The translations under genes and the position numbers were made by a program. A DNA stretch of 32,166 nt, taken from positions 1 through 32,166 of the forward strand of contig JAQXHT010000051.1 of assembly GCA_029007415.1 (NCBI GenBank), given 5' to 3'. The stretch comes from a bacterium (GTDB taxonomy: Bacteria; Bacillota_I; Bacilli_A; RF39; UBA660). Under the pieces are notes generated by a model that saw only the letters and a program-made list of their open reading frames with translations, made no database searches and was not told the origin of the DNA. Positions 17,532 through 24,933 of this stretch are shown in pieces. Within the stretch, counting starts at the first letter, position 1, and the number at the start of each line of letters is the position of its first letter.

Positions 17532-17642
17532 ATAAAAAGGCACTCTTCATCAAGATAGAGTGTCACCCAAAATCTTTTTGAAGGAGACATTCACTACCAA
17601 ATAAATGTTCCTATTTTTTTATGTTATGCAAGTTCTCTTGCT
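17532..17642 (-). ncRNA. Antisense RNA of module 1 (predicted)
   Basis: The promoter at 17649-17677 would start a minus-strand RNA near 17642. The RNA crosses the complement of the toxin mRNA 3' end and stops at a hairpin (17539-17546 with 17557-17564) followed by CTTTTTATTATC. The length is about 110 nt. Its target toxin is decayed here, so it might act only on the other copies. Confidence 0.5.
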
Positions 17643-17648
17643 ACATAC

Positions 17649-17677
17649 ATATTAGCACAACACTTATCATTTAACAA
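17649..17677 (-). promoter_or_regulatory. Antisense promoter, module 1
   Basis: TTGTTA, 17 bases, then TGC-TAATAT (extended -10) on the minus strand. The same arrangement recurs at 18032-18060 and 18414-18442 while the spacer differs, which supports function. Confidence 0.65.
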
Positions 17678-17728
17678 GGCATTTTGCTACGAGAAAAGTT
17701 CAAATATTAAAAAGTGTTATCTATTCAA

Positions 17729-17757
17729 TTGGTTAATTATCTTATCTATGTTATTAT
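17729..17757 (+). promoter_or_regulatory. Toxin promoter, module 2
   Basis: TTGGTT, 17 bases, then TGT-TATTAT (extended -10). The start point would be near 17764, placing GGAACATTTAT at the extreme 5' end of the mRNA. Confidence 0.68.
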
Positions 17758-17789
17758 CTTTAACAGGAACATTTATAGATGAGTGTCAT

Positions 17790-17816
17790 CCTTCTTATAT
17801 AAAACATATAAGGAGG
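17790..17816 (+). promoter_or_regulatory. Stem hiding the ribosome-binding site, toxin 2
   Basis: CCTTCTTATAT pairs with ATATAAGGAGG across loop AAAAC: 11 pairs with one G-U. The right arm is the Shine-Dalgarno sequence of toxin 2, so translation should be blocked in this fold. Module 3 has a different stem with the same effect. Confidence 0.65.
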
Positions 17817-17825
17817 TGGTGATTT

Positions 17826-17918
17826 ATGAAAACTAAGACTTTTATTCTAAAATTTCTTAGATTAATTTCATTAATCTTACTACTATCCACCTTATTGGTA
17901 CTAGCAGTAAAAAACTAA
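17826..17918 (+). CDS. Small hydrophobic peptide, putative type I toxin (copy 2)
   Basis: The gene encodes 30 residues with a basic start (MKTKTF), one hydrophobic helix (ILKFLRLISLILLLSTLLVL) and a short AVKN end. This is the shape of membrane-acting type I toxins such as those in Fst, Ibs/Ldr and TxpA-type systems, although I do not recognise its exact family. AAGGAGGTGG lies 6 bases before the ATG. Support for a regulated toxin comes from the surroundings: its own promoter, a Shine-Dalgarno-blocking stem, end-to-end mRNA complementarity and a convergent antisense RNA. A harmless membrane micropeptide is the alternative. Confidence 0.68.
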   Translation: MKTKTFILKFLRLISLILLLSTLLVLAVKN

Positions 17919-18024
17919 AACAAAGACACTCTTCATTAAAGTAGAGTGTCAACAACAAACTTTGAAGGAGACATTCACTACCAAATAAATGTTCCTCTTT
18001 TTTATTTTATGCAAATTTATTTGC
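17915..18024 (-). ncRNA. Antisense RNA of module 2 (predicted)
   Basis: It would start near 18024 from the promoter at 18032-18060 and end at hairpin 17925-17932/17943-17950 (8 bp perfect) followed by TTTGTTTTAGTTTTTT. It overlaps the last codons and whole 3' end of the toxin mRNA, the convergent layout of Fst- and TxpA/RatA-type modules. Confidence 0.58.
17966..18008 (+). terminator. Toxin mRNA terminator, module 2
   Basis: AGGAGACATT pairs with AATGTTCCT (one bulged G) and CTTTTTTATTTT follows. The same right arm is complementary to the 5' end of the toxin mRNA, so terminator hairpin and long-range pairing compete. Confidence 0.65.
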
Positions 18025-18031
18025 TACATAC

Positions 18032-18060
18032 ATATTAGCACAATACTAACTTATTAACAA
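18032..18060 (-). promoter_or_regulatory. Antisense promoter, module 2
   Basis: TTGTTA, 17 bases, then TGC-TAATAT on the minus strand, as in modules 1 and 3. Confidence 0.65.
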
Positions 18061-18111
18061 GTAATTTTACTACGGAAAAAGTTTAAATATTTAAAAGTAT
18101 TATCTATTTAA

Positions 18112-18140
18112 TTGGTTAATTACTATATCTATGTTATTAT
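18112..18140 (+). promoter_or_regulatory. Toxin promoter, module 3
   Basis: TTGGTT, 17 bases, then TGT-TATTAT. The spacer has diverged from module 2 while both boxes and the TG are kept. Confidence 0.68.
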
Positions 18141-18171
18141 CAATAACAGGAACATTTATAGCTGAGTGTCA

Positions 18172-18200
18172 ACCTCCTGTCACAAAAAATAGCAAGGAGG
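18172..18200 (+). promoter_or_regulatory. Stem hiding the ribosome-binding site, toxin 3
   Basis: ACCTCCT (18172-18178) is a perfect complement of AGGAGGT (18194-18200), the Shine-Dalgarno sequence of toxin 3. Primary sequence differs from the module 2 stem, so the fold is kept rather than the bases. Confidence 0.65.
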
Positions 18201-18208
18201 TAGATAGA

Positions 18209-18301
18209 ATGAAAACTAAAACTTTTATTTTAAAGTTACTTAGACTAATTTCACTAATCTTGTTACTATCTACTTTATTAGTATTATCAATAAATAGATA
18301 A
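18209..18301 (+). CDS. Small hydrophobic peptide, putative type I toxin (copy 3)
   Basis: The gene encodes 30 residues: MKTKTF, then ILKLLRLISLILLLSTLLVL, then SINR. It differs from copy 2 in one core residue (Leu for Phe at 10) and in the last four residues. AAGGAGGT lies before the ATG. All regulatory parts of the module are present: promoter, blocking stem, 5'/3' complementary segments (18149-18159 with 18367-18377) and the convergent antisense RNA. The stop is TAA at 18299-18301, inside the start of the antisense terminator region. Confidence 0.68.
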   Translation: MKTKTFILKLLRLISLILLLSTLLVLSINR

Positions 18302-18406
18302 TAAAAAGGCACTCTTCATTAAAGTAGAGTGTCAACAAAACATTATGAGGTGACATTCACTTCCAAATAAATGTTCCTCTTTTTTATTTTATGCAAATTC
18401 ATTTGC
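18300..18406 (-). ncRNA. Antisense RNA of module 3 (predicted)
   Basis: It would start near 18406 from the promoter at 18414-18442 and end at hairpin 18308-18315/18326-18333 followed by CTTTTTATTATC. Confidence 0.56.
18347..18390 (+). terminator. Toxin mRNA terminator, module 3
   Basis: AGG and ACATT pair with AATGTTCCT around a two-base bulge, and CTTTTTTATTTT follows, as in module 2. Confidence 0.6.
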
Positions 18407-18413
18407 TACATAC

Positions 18414-18442
18414 ATATTAGCATAATACTAACTTATTAACAA
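18414..18442 (-). promoter_or_regulatory. Antisense promoter, module 3
   Basis: TTGTTA, 17 bases, then TGC-TAATAT on the minus strand. Confidence 0.65.
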
Positions 18443-18559
18443 GTAATTTTACTACGAGAAATACTATAACTTTTTTCTTTATCATTTTAAAATATATTAC
18501 GAAAGAAAGTAATATCACATTTTTCCATTACGTTACTATTTCTAACATATTTTGTATAT
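18443..18559. other. AT-rich spacer between toxin modules and obgE terminator
   Basis: No gene is seen. A 7-bp hairpin (ATATTAC with GTAATAT, 18494-18515) is the only structure I notice. Confidence 0.4.
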
Positions 18560-18594
18560 AATTAAAAGACACTCTTCATAGAATAGAGAGTGCC
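18560..18594 (-). terminator. Terminator of obgE, same sequence type as the antisense terminators
   Basis: On the minus strand GGCACTCT pairs with AGAGTGTC (one G-U) and TTTTAATTATAT follows, 14 bases past the obgE stop. The arms match those ending the three antisense RNAs at 17539, 17925 and 18308. Confidence 0.7.
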
Positions 18595-18607
18595 AAATAA
18601 AATTTAA

Positions 18608-19876
18608 CTAGTTATTTTTAAATTCGAAATAGAAGTCTAGTATTCTGACCATATCACCATCTTGAGCGCCCATTTCTTCTAACTTTTCATCGATTCCCAT
18701 TCTTCTTAATTTCTTAGCAAAGCGTAACATTCCTTCTTCAGTACTAAATTTAGTCATTTTGAATAGTTTTTCTACTTCTTCACCTTTTATAACGAAACAG
18801 TCATCTTCTTTTTCAATGGTGAATGGTTCTTCCTCTTTAAATTTATATAAAACATAATCTTCATAATCATCATTTTCATATAAATCGACTTCTCTATTTT
18901 TAGATACTATCTCTTCTAAGTAATCAACCACTTCTTGAAGACCAGTTTTTTCAAAAGCTGATATTGCAAAGATTTTCTTATCTTTAATATTTTCTTTTAA
19001 GATATTTAGTTTTTCTTCACTTCCTGCTACATCCATTTTGTTTGCTACAACAACCATGTCTTTTGCCATTAACTTTTCGTTAAAAGCTTTTAATTCATTA
19101 TTGATTAATTTATAGTCATTAAGTGGATCTTCGCGAGACATATCTAAAACGTGAAGTAAAACTTTAGTTCTTTCGATATGTTTTAAAAATCTATCACCTA
19201 AGCCATCACCTTTACTAGCTCCTTCAATTAATCCTGGTAAATCTGCCATAACAAATGTATCACCATTAGTTGCTCTTACCACTCCCAAGTGGGGATGAAG
19301 GGTTGTAAATGGATAATCAGCTATTTTGGGTTTTGCTTTTGAAACACTAGAAATTATAGTACTCTTTCCAACACTAGGAAAACCAACTAAACCAACATCA
19401 GCTAAAAGCTTTAATTCTACTTTTATTTCACGTTCTTCACCTGGTTCACCATTTTCAGAAAAATTAGGAGCAGTATTAGTTTGCGTTTTAAAAGCAGTGT
19501 TACCACGTCCTCCACGTCCTCCATGTGCTACAACAAAAGATGAATCTTTTCCTTTTAAGTCTGCTAAAACAAGACCGGTATCCATATCGGTTATTACCGT
19601 ACCTTGTGGTACTTTAACAACAATTGGTTCCCTACTCTTCCCATGTTGATTTTTACCTTTACCGTTTTCTCCTTTTTCTCCTTTAATTAACTTTTGATAG
19701 CGTAAATCAAGTAAAGTGTGAAGTCCTTCATCTACTTTAAAGATGATATCAGCTCCGTGGCCTCCATTTCCACCATAAGGTCCACCATAAGCGATATATT
19801 TTTCTCTTCGAAAAGCAGTACAACCATCTCCACCATTTCCTGCTTTTACTTTTAATACTACTTCATCTACAAACAT
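18608..19876 (-). CDS. obgE: Obg family GTPase
   Basis: Obg is an essential GTPase tied to 50S assembly and stress control. Residues 1 to about 158 are the glycine-rich Obg fold (AGNGGDGCTAFRREKYIAYG and later Gly repeats). The GTPase domain follows: G1 GFPSVGKST near 165, switch region DYPFTTLHPHLG, G3 DLPGLIEG and G4 NKMD. A C-terminal OCT domain covers about 345-422 and includes MTKFSTEEGMLRFAKKLRRM. The length of 422 is normal for Firmicutes. AAAGGTGATTAG precedes the ATG. It is last in the rplU-prp-rpmA-obgE cluster. Confidence 0.97.
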   Translation of the reverse strand: MFVDEVVLKVKAGNGGDGCTAFRREKYIAYGGPYGGNGGHGADIIFKVDEGLHTLLDLRYQKLIKGEKGENGKGKNQHGKSREPIVVKVPQGTVITDMDTGLVLADLKGKDSSFVVAHGGRGGRGNTAFKTQTNTAPNFSENGEPGEEREIKVELKLLADVGLVGFPSVGKSTIISSVSKAKPKIADYPFTTLHPHLGVVRATNGDTFVMADLPGLIEGASKGDGLGDRFLKHIERTKVLLHVLDMSREDPLNDYKLINNELKAFNEKLMAKDMVVVANKMDVAGSEEKLNILKENIKDKKIFAISAFEKTGLQEVVDYLEEIVSKNREVDLYENDDYEDYVLYKFKEEEPFTIEKEDDCFVIKGEEVEKLFKMTKFSTEEGMLRFAKKLRRMGIDEKLEEMGAQDGDMVRILDFYFEFKNN

Positions 19877-19899
19877 AGCTAATCACCTTTCTTTCTCTA

Positions 19900-19934
19900 A
19901 AAGAAAAAAAGCAGCTGTATTACTCAGCAACTGG
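19900..19934 (-). terminator. Weak hairpin with T-tract between rpmA and obgE
   Basis: GCTG and CAGC with partial outer pairing precede TTTTTTTCTTTT on the minus strand. It could reduce transcription into obgE but the stem is poor. Confidence 0.3.
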
Positions 19935-20210
19935 GTAAACAGATACTTGCTTTTTATCTCTACCTACACGTTCAAACTTAACAATACCATCAACAGTAGT
20001 ATAGATAGTATCATCATTACCACGTCTAGCGTTAACTCCTGGATAAATTTTTGTTCCTCTTTGACGATATAGAATACTTCCTGCTGTTACGAATTCTCCA
20101 TCAGCAGCTTTTGCTCCTAAACGTCTTCCGATTGAGTCACGTCCATTTGAAGTTGAACTTTGTCCTTTTTTATGTGCAAAGAATTGAATGTTTAACTTTA
20201 ATAATTCCAC
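19920..20210 (-). CDS. rpmA: 50S ribosomal protein L27, with cleavable N-terminus
   Basis: The 96-residue protein starts [17 protein letters not shown]. In Firmicutes the extension up to the FF|A junction is removed by the Prp protease so that the mature tail reaches the peptidyl-transferase centre; [11 protein letters not shown] fits that cleavage site. The core [11 protein letters not shown] and [11 protein letters not shown] are L27 signatures. The start is GTG with GGAGG 8 bases upstream. The prp gene is directly before it. Confidence 0.96.
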   Translation of the reverse strand: MELLKLNIQFFAHKKGQSSTSNGRDSIGRRLGAKAADGEFVTAGSILYRQRGTKIYPGVNARRGNDDTIYTTVDGIVKFERVGRDKKQVSVYPVAE

Positions 20211-20223
20211 GTTTGTCTCCTCC

Positions 20224-20526
20224 TTACTTTATCTCAATATTATCTTTATAATTTTCTTCTAATTCCTTTAGTAAAGAAATCATATTGCAAATTAAGGTTT
20301 CTGTTATTTTGTCTTGTTTACAAACATTTATTGTTAATCCTTTTTTAGTCACCTGATATGTCAAAGCTTCTTTATCTATTGATAAGATACCATTAATTGT
20401 AGTAGTAACAATTGAACTTGCTGCACTACAAACGATGTCTTTGCCATAATCATCATACATAGCGTGACCTAATATTGCAATTTTTTGGTAAAATCCATTT
20501 TCTTTTTCTGTTTTAACCTTAATCAT
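20224..20526 (-). CDS. prp: Ribosomal-processing cysteine protease Prp
   Basis: Prp cuts the N-terminal extension from L27. The 100-residue protein has [19 protein letters not shown], containing the catalytic His and Cys of the YsxB family. It lies between rplU and rpmA, the conserved location. It ends 14 bases before the rpmA start and begins 3 bases after the rplU stop. Confidence 0.95.
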   Translation of the reverse strand: MIKVKTEKENGFYQKIAILGHAMYDDYGKDIVCSAASSIVTTTINGILSIDKEALTYQVTKKGLTINVCKQDKITETLICNMISLLKELEENYKDNIEIK

Positions 20527-20528
20527 AA

Positions 20529-20831
20529 TTAACCATTAATTTTAGTAATTTTGATTTTTGTATAAGGTTGACGATGTCCTTGAGTTTTACGATTACTTCT
20601 AGACTTGTTCTTATACTTAAAGATACGGATTTTCTTACTTTTTCCTTGTTTTAAAACAGTACCTTTAACAGTAGCACCATCAAGATAAGGAGTTCCAATT
20701 TTTCCATCGATCATTAATACTTCATCGAAAGTAACTTCTTTTCCATCTTCAACATTTAATTTTTCAACGAAGATTTCGTCTCCTTCACTAACACGATATT
20801 GTTTTCCACCGGTTTTAATAACTGCGTACAT
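20529..20831 (-). CDS. rplU: 50S ribosomal protein L21
   Basis: The 100-residue protein starts [18 protein letters not shown] and has the basic [20 protein letters not shown] tract and the [10 protein letters not shown] end typical of L21. AAAGGAGG precedes the ATG. It is the first gene of the cluster and follows a structured leader. Confidence 0.97.
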   Translation of the reverse strand: MYAVIKTGGKQYRVSEGDEIFVEKLNVEDGKEVTFDEVLMIDGKIGTPYLDGATVKGTVLKQGKSKKIRIFKYKNKSRSNRKTQGHRQPYTKIKITKING

Positions 20832-20940
20832 TTTTTATACCTCCTTTATTTAACTTAAGACTCGCTCTTAAGGTACAGAGAAAATTCTGTTTCTACCTTT
20901 TCAATGCGGTTTGAGAAAGAGGTTTCCTCTCGCTACAAAC
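20832..20940 (-). promoter_or_regulatory. L21 leader RNA (autoregulatory)
   Basis: The 109-base leader holds three hairpins in the RNA: AGAGG with CCTCT over AAA, a GGTA...TACC-closed stem with an inner CAGA/TCTG, and CTTAAGA with TCTTAAG just before the Shine-Dalgarno site. The position before rplU and this order match the known Firmicutes L21 leader, thought to bind L21. I judge it from layout, not from a covariance search. Confidence 0.7.
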
Positions 20941-20946
20941 AAGTTT

Positions 20947-20975
20947 ATTTTACCATACGTGTCTTTAATAGTCAA
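20947..20975 (-). promoter_or_regulatory. Promoter of rplU-prp-rpmA-obgE
   Basis: TTGACT and TAAAAT are exactly 17 bases apart on the minus strand, just before the leader. Confidence 0.75.
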
Positions 20976-21002
20976 ACAATTTTTGTGATAAATTGGTGTA
21001 TT

Positions 21003-24000
21003 TTATTCACCACTTGATAATAAGTCTCTAATATCATTTTCAGATAAAGCTGATAAACTCTCACTATCATTTTTACCTTCAATTAAATTTTCACTTAATA
21101 TCCTTTTCTTTTCTTGTAATTCTACAATTCTCTCTTCAATAGTTCCTTTAGTAATTAATTTTATAACAGAAACCGTTTTAGTTTGCCCTATTCGATGAGC
21201 TCTATCAGTTGCTTGATTTTCTACTTGAGGATTCCACCAAATATCTAAGTGAATAACTGCATCTGCTCCAGTCAAGTTAAGTCCTGTTCCTCCAGATTTT
21301 AAAGTTATCAAGAAACAATTAGTATCATCATTATTAAAGTTTTCTACCATTGCCATTCTATCTTTACTCTTTACAGAACCATCAATCATATAATTAGAAA
21401 TATTATTTTCGATAAATATCTCTCTTACATTATCTAATACTCTTTTAAAGCTACTAAAGATTAGAATTTTATGACCATTTTCGATATTTTCTTTAACTAC
21501 TCTTAATAATTCTTCAATCTTAACTCTATCACCAGTATAGTTTTCATACATTACTGTTGGGTCAATACAAATTTGTCTTAAACGCATAAGTAATTGTAAA
21601 ATCTTCATTCTTGATTTTTGGAAGCCACCAGTTCTAATCATTTCATCCATTTCTTCTCTAGTATCTTTTAAGACTTTCATATATAGCATTTTTTGTTTTT
21701 CTGGTAAATCTATATAGATATTATTTTCAATCTTTGCAGGAAGTGATTTTACGACATCACTTTTCTTTCTTCTTAAAATAAATGGCTTAATTTGATTACT
21801 TAAATTATTTAATACTCTTAAACCTTCCTCATCAACATCTTTAATATTATATTTTTCTCTAAATTTAACAACACTATTTAGATAACCTGGCATAATAAAA
21901 TCAAAGATACTCCATAATTCCGTAACGTTGTTTTCTACTGGTGTTCCAGTAAGAGCTATTTTACACTTAGCTTTTATCTTTTTAATTTCTCTAGTCATAG
22001 TAGCTTGATGATTTTTTATATTTTGTGCTTCATCAACAACACATAGTTCAAAGTTCATATCTTCATATTCATCTTTATCATTTCTAATTAAACCATAACT
22101 AGTAATGAAGATATTATATTCATCTTTTCTAGCAAAAACTTCTTTTCTTTTTGCAACTGTATCAGCTACTGTAACATATTTTAAGTTAGGAGCAAATTTT
22201 TGAAATTCTCTTTCCCAGTTATAAACAAGAGAAGTTGGTACTACTATTATAATCTTTGCATCTTGCTTTTCTTTCAAAATTTGTTTGATAAAGATAATAG
22301 TTTGTAAACTCTTACCTAACCCCATCTCATCTGCTAAGATACCACCAAGGTCACATTTATAAATAGTATTTAACCATCTAACTCCTTCTTTTTGATAATC
22401 TCTTAGTATTTTCTTATCCGCTTCTTCAAATTTTACTTCCAAGTCTTTATACTTTTTGAAGTTAGTAATAAATTCATCAAATAAATTATTAGTTTCAATA
22501 TTTTTATATCTACTATTCTTTAAACTATCAATATAAATAGCTCGATATTTAGGAATAGCTACTTCACCGTTTATGATATCATCTTTCGATAAGTCAAGGT
22601 CTGTTATTAAGTCGTTAAGTTGAGCTAATTCTTCATTATTTTCAAGAGAAACGACATTATTATTTTTTAATTTATAGTATCTTTTCTTTTGCTTAAGAGC
22701 TACAAATAAGTTATTTAAATCTTCTTGATTAATACCATCAGCACTAAACTTATAAGACATTATTCCTTCTTTTCCGATACTAAAGTTATTACTAGTAGAA
22801 ATTCCTTTAAGAATTTTGGTACTATCTATTTTCTTACTAGTAAATATTTGGTACTTTTCACTTAGTTTTGCTAGTTCTTCATCTAAAAAAGCATACATTT
22901 CATCTTGATCAGTCATAATAAAACTATTATCATCTTCAGTAAAATTATAACTTAAAATATCTGTTACCACTTCTTGTTCATAATCATTATCTCTTAAGAA
23001 ATCTGTTTTATCAAAATAGTTTATTTCTCTATCTTTATAAGCTAAAACTATATCACATTTTAACTTAGAATAGGAAATATCAAAGTAAAGTTTTACATCT
23101 GGTTTAGTTGGTAAAGCTACTTCTGTTACATCTTCACTTATAACAATATTATTTTTTACTCTATTGAATAAGCCATTACTAAACTGATTGATACTTGCTT
23201 TATTAAAAGTTAAGCCTTTTAATTTACTACTAGTTAGTTTTCTTATGTAATCACTTTCTTCTTTGGCTAGTATATATAAGTTATGATTATAGTAAACATA
23301 TTTAAACTCATTATCTAGAAAATCATAATTAGCAAAGTCTTCAATTTCTAAAGTAAAGTTATCTGCTTTTTTATTAAGAATGTAACTAGTAGGAAGACCT
23401 TTATAAACATTATATACTACTCCACTATCAGTGATAGTAAACTCTTTTCCTTTTAACATATCTAAAACATTAGCAAATTCTCTTTTAGTAAGAGCAAAAG
23501 CGTAACCACTTGCCGTATAGTAATTACCATTTTCACTTATTTCTGCTAGATAATCTAATAGTTCACTATCTTCTTTAGAAAAGTAATGCATATTAGCATT
23601 ATAAGTCAAAGCTTTTCCAAAATAATATTCATCCTTATTTTTATAAGCATAGATAAAGTTTCTAAACTTGGATGGTACTGATAATGTATATTTTTTCTTG
23701 TCACCTATTCGTAATTTAACATTAACATAGTGATAGACAAAAGCAAACTCTAACTCCACTTCCAGTTTTTGTTTAATATTAGCTTTATTATCAGATTGAT
23801 AATCAGCTAGTATTTTCTTTGATAATTCAAGTTCATCAATTATTTCAAAACTAGCTAAATCATCGCCATCATTCATCAAAACTGCAGCTACGTGTTTACA
23901 AGTTTTTGCTCGGTCAAATTGTGGACAATCACAAGAATAGCCAAGAACATCTTCGCCATTGTTTTTAATCTTAACATTGTAATGTCTTCTCGATGACTCT

Positions 24001-24137
24001 GACTTCACAGAATAAGTATGAATGAAACTACTAGCTAATTTAGTACAACCTATCTTTTCGATATAGCCAGGGTCAAACCATCTTCCCTTAATAAAAGAGT
24101 CACGCCCCACTAAACTTAATATACTAGTATAATCCAT
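21003..24137 (-). CDS. SWIM zinc-finger SNF2-family helicase
   Basis: The 1044-residue protein has a SWIM finger near residues 65-90 (CDCPQF, then CKHVAAVLM: Cys-x-Cys and Cys-x-His ligands). A long middle region of unknown fold follows, then a Snf2 ATPase from about 580. ATPase motifs are LADEMGLGKSLQTI (Walker A), DEAQ (motif II), LTGTPVENN (motif III), then the helicase C lobe with SGGTGLNLTGAD and DRAHRIGQ. Such proteins translocate on duplex DNA; the role in Bacilli is not settled. GGGAGGGG precedes the ATG. It is transcribed alone. Confidence 0.93.
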   Translation of the reverse strand: MDYTSILSLVGRDSFIKGRWFDPGYIEKIGCTKLASSFIHTYSVKSESSRRHYNVKIKNNGEDVLGYSCDCPQFDRAKTCKHVAAVLMNDGDDLASFEIIDELELSKKILADYQSDNKANIKQKLEVELEFAFVYHYVNVKLRIGDKKKYTLSVPSKFRNFIYAYKNKDEYYFGKALTYNANMHYFSKEDSELLDYLAEISENGNYYTASGYAFALTKREFANVLDMLKGKEFTITDSGVVYNVYKGLPTSYILNKKADNFTLEIEDFANYDFLDNEFKYVYYNHNLYILAKEESDYIRKLTSSKLKGLTFNKASINQFSNGLFNRVKNNIVISEDVTEVALPTKPDVKLYFDISYSKLKCDIVLAYKDREINYFDKTDFLRDNDYEQEVVTDILSYNFTEDDNSFIMTDQDEMYAFLDEELAKLSEKYQIFTSKKIDSTKILKGISTSNNFSIGKEGIMSYKFSADGINQEDLNNLFVALKQKKRYYKLKNNNVVSLENNEELAQLNDLITDLDLSKDDIINGEVAIPKYRAIYIDSLKNSRYKNIETNNLFDEFITNFKKYKDLEVKFEEADKKILRDYQKEGVRWLNTIYKCDLGGILADEMGLGKSLQTIIFIKQILKEKQDAKIIIVVPTSLVYNWEREFQKFAPNLKYVTVADTVAKRKEVFARKDEYNIFITSYGLIRNDKDEYEDMNFELCVVDEAQNIKNHQATMTREIKKIKAKCKIALTGTPVENNVTELWSIFDFIMPGYLNSVVKFREKYNIKDVDEEGLRVLNNLSNQIKPFILRRKKSDVVKSLPAKIENNIYIDLPEKQKMLYMKVLKDTREEMDEMIRTGGFQKSRMKILQLLMRLRQICIDPTVMYENYTGDRVKIEELLRVVKENIENGHKILIFSSFKRVLDNVREIFIENNISNYMIDGSVKSKDRMAMVENFNNDDTNCFLITLKSGGTGLNLTGADAVIHLDIWWNPQVENQATDRAHRIGQTKTVSVIKLITKGTIEERIVELQEKKRILSENLIEGKNDSESLSALSENDIRDLLSSGE

Positions 24138-24232
24138 AAGAAAACCCCTCCCTTACAAATAGTAGATATATGATAACATTTTTTAATTATTTAATAAAGA
24201 TATTTTTATACATATTTACTATCATTTACATC

Positions 24233-24835
24233 TTATTTCAAGTGATTTATCAAAAAGTTTAACACATCACTTTCATCTCTTTTAATTTCTTTCTTTTCAC
24301 TATCAGTAATATCAACAAAATATTTATTATTTCTCTTATCGATAGAAATACTATCAAGAGGATAATCTTTCTTTATTTTAGTAGTTTTCTCACTAACTAA
24401 GTAAAAATCATCTAAACTCCAAGAGTAAGTAGATTCTTTTCCATTATTAATAACAGCTATACCATAAACCCAACGACAATTTAGCTTTCCATCTTTTGAA
24501 TAAGTATTAACTAAATTAGTATAATAATCAAGCATCTCTGAATCATTTAATCTTTTGCCATTAATTCGTCTTACACAAGTACCTGGTTGTAATTCAGCTG
24601 GTATTCCTTCTATATATAGGTTATCATCCATAGCAAAAACAGGCATATCAACTGCTTCGGCATAACTTCTTGCTTTGATAAGGGCATTTTCGACACCATC
24701 CTTACCAGTTTCTTCTATTTCGATTTTTTTATCTATATCATTAAGAGTAAGTATTTCAATACCATTTTCTAAAAGTCCTTTTTGAAATCTCTTTCCCTTA
24801 CTCTCATTTCCAGTAGCAAATAACACTTTTTTCAT
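24233..24835 (-). CDS. Ham1/RdgB-like non-canonical purine NTP pyrophosphatase
   Basis: The protein has 200 residues. The N-terminal FATGNESKGKRF is the nucleotide-binding loop of the Ham1 family, and ENALIKARSYAEAV with VFAMDDNLYIEGI holds the conserved helix and the catalytic Asp pair. The family hydrolyses ITP/XTP-type nucleotides to monophosphates. The C-terminal third diverges, with no clear SHR motif, so substrate choice may differ. I start at the ATG at 24835, with AGGAGGAG upstream. A TTG one codon earlier is less likely. Confidence 0.75.
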   Translation of the reverse strand: MKKVLFATGNESKGKRFQKGLLENGIEILTLNDIDKKIEIEETGKDGVENALIKARSYAEAVDMPVFAMDDNLYIEGIPAELQPGTCVRRINGKRLNDSEMLDYYTNLVNTYSKDGKLNCRWVYGIAVINNGKESTYSWSLDDFYLVSEKTTKIKKDYPLDSISIDKRNNKYFVDITDSEKKEIKRDESDVLNFLINHLK

Positions 24836-24868
24836 CAATTACTCCTCCTTCATCAATTAACAATATCT

Positions 24869-24896
24869 ATTATATCATAGAATATTTGTTCGTCAA
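24869..24896 (-). promoter_or_regulatory. Promoter of the Ham1-like gene
   Basis: TTGACG, 16 bases, then an extended TGA-TATAAT on the minus strand. Confidence 0.72.
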
Positions 24897-24901
24897 TAAC
24901 A

Positions 24902-24931
24902 TTTTAAAAAAAGAAAACAATTAAGTTTTCT
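24902..24931 (-). terminator. Terminator of the BI-1 gene
   Basis: AGAAAAC and GTTTTCT pair over a 6-base loop, with a run of seven T on the minus strand, directly after the stop codon. Confidence 0.75.
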
Positions 24932-24933
24932 AG

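Noticed and set aside
19326-19649. Plus-strand open frame inside obgE
   Set aside because: Antisense shadow of the glycine-rich Obg domain, with no start signals.
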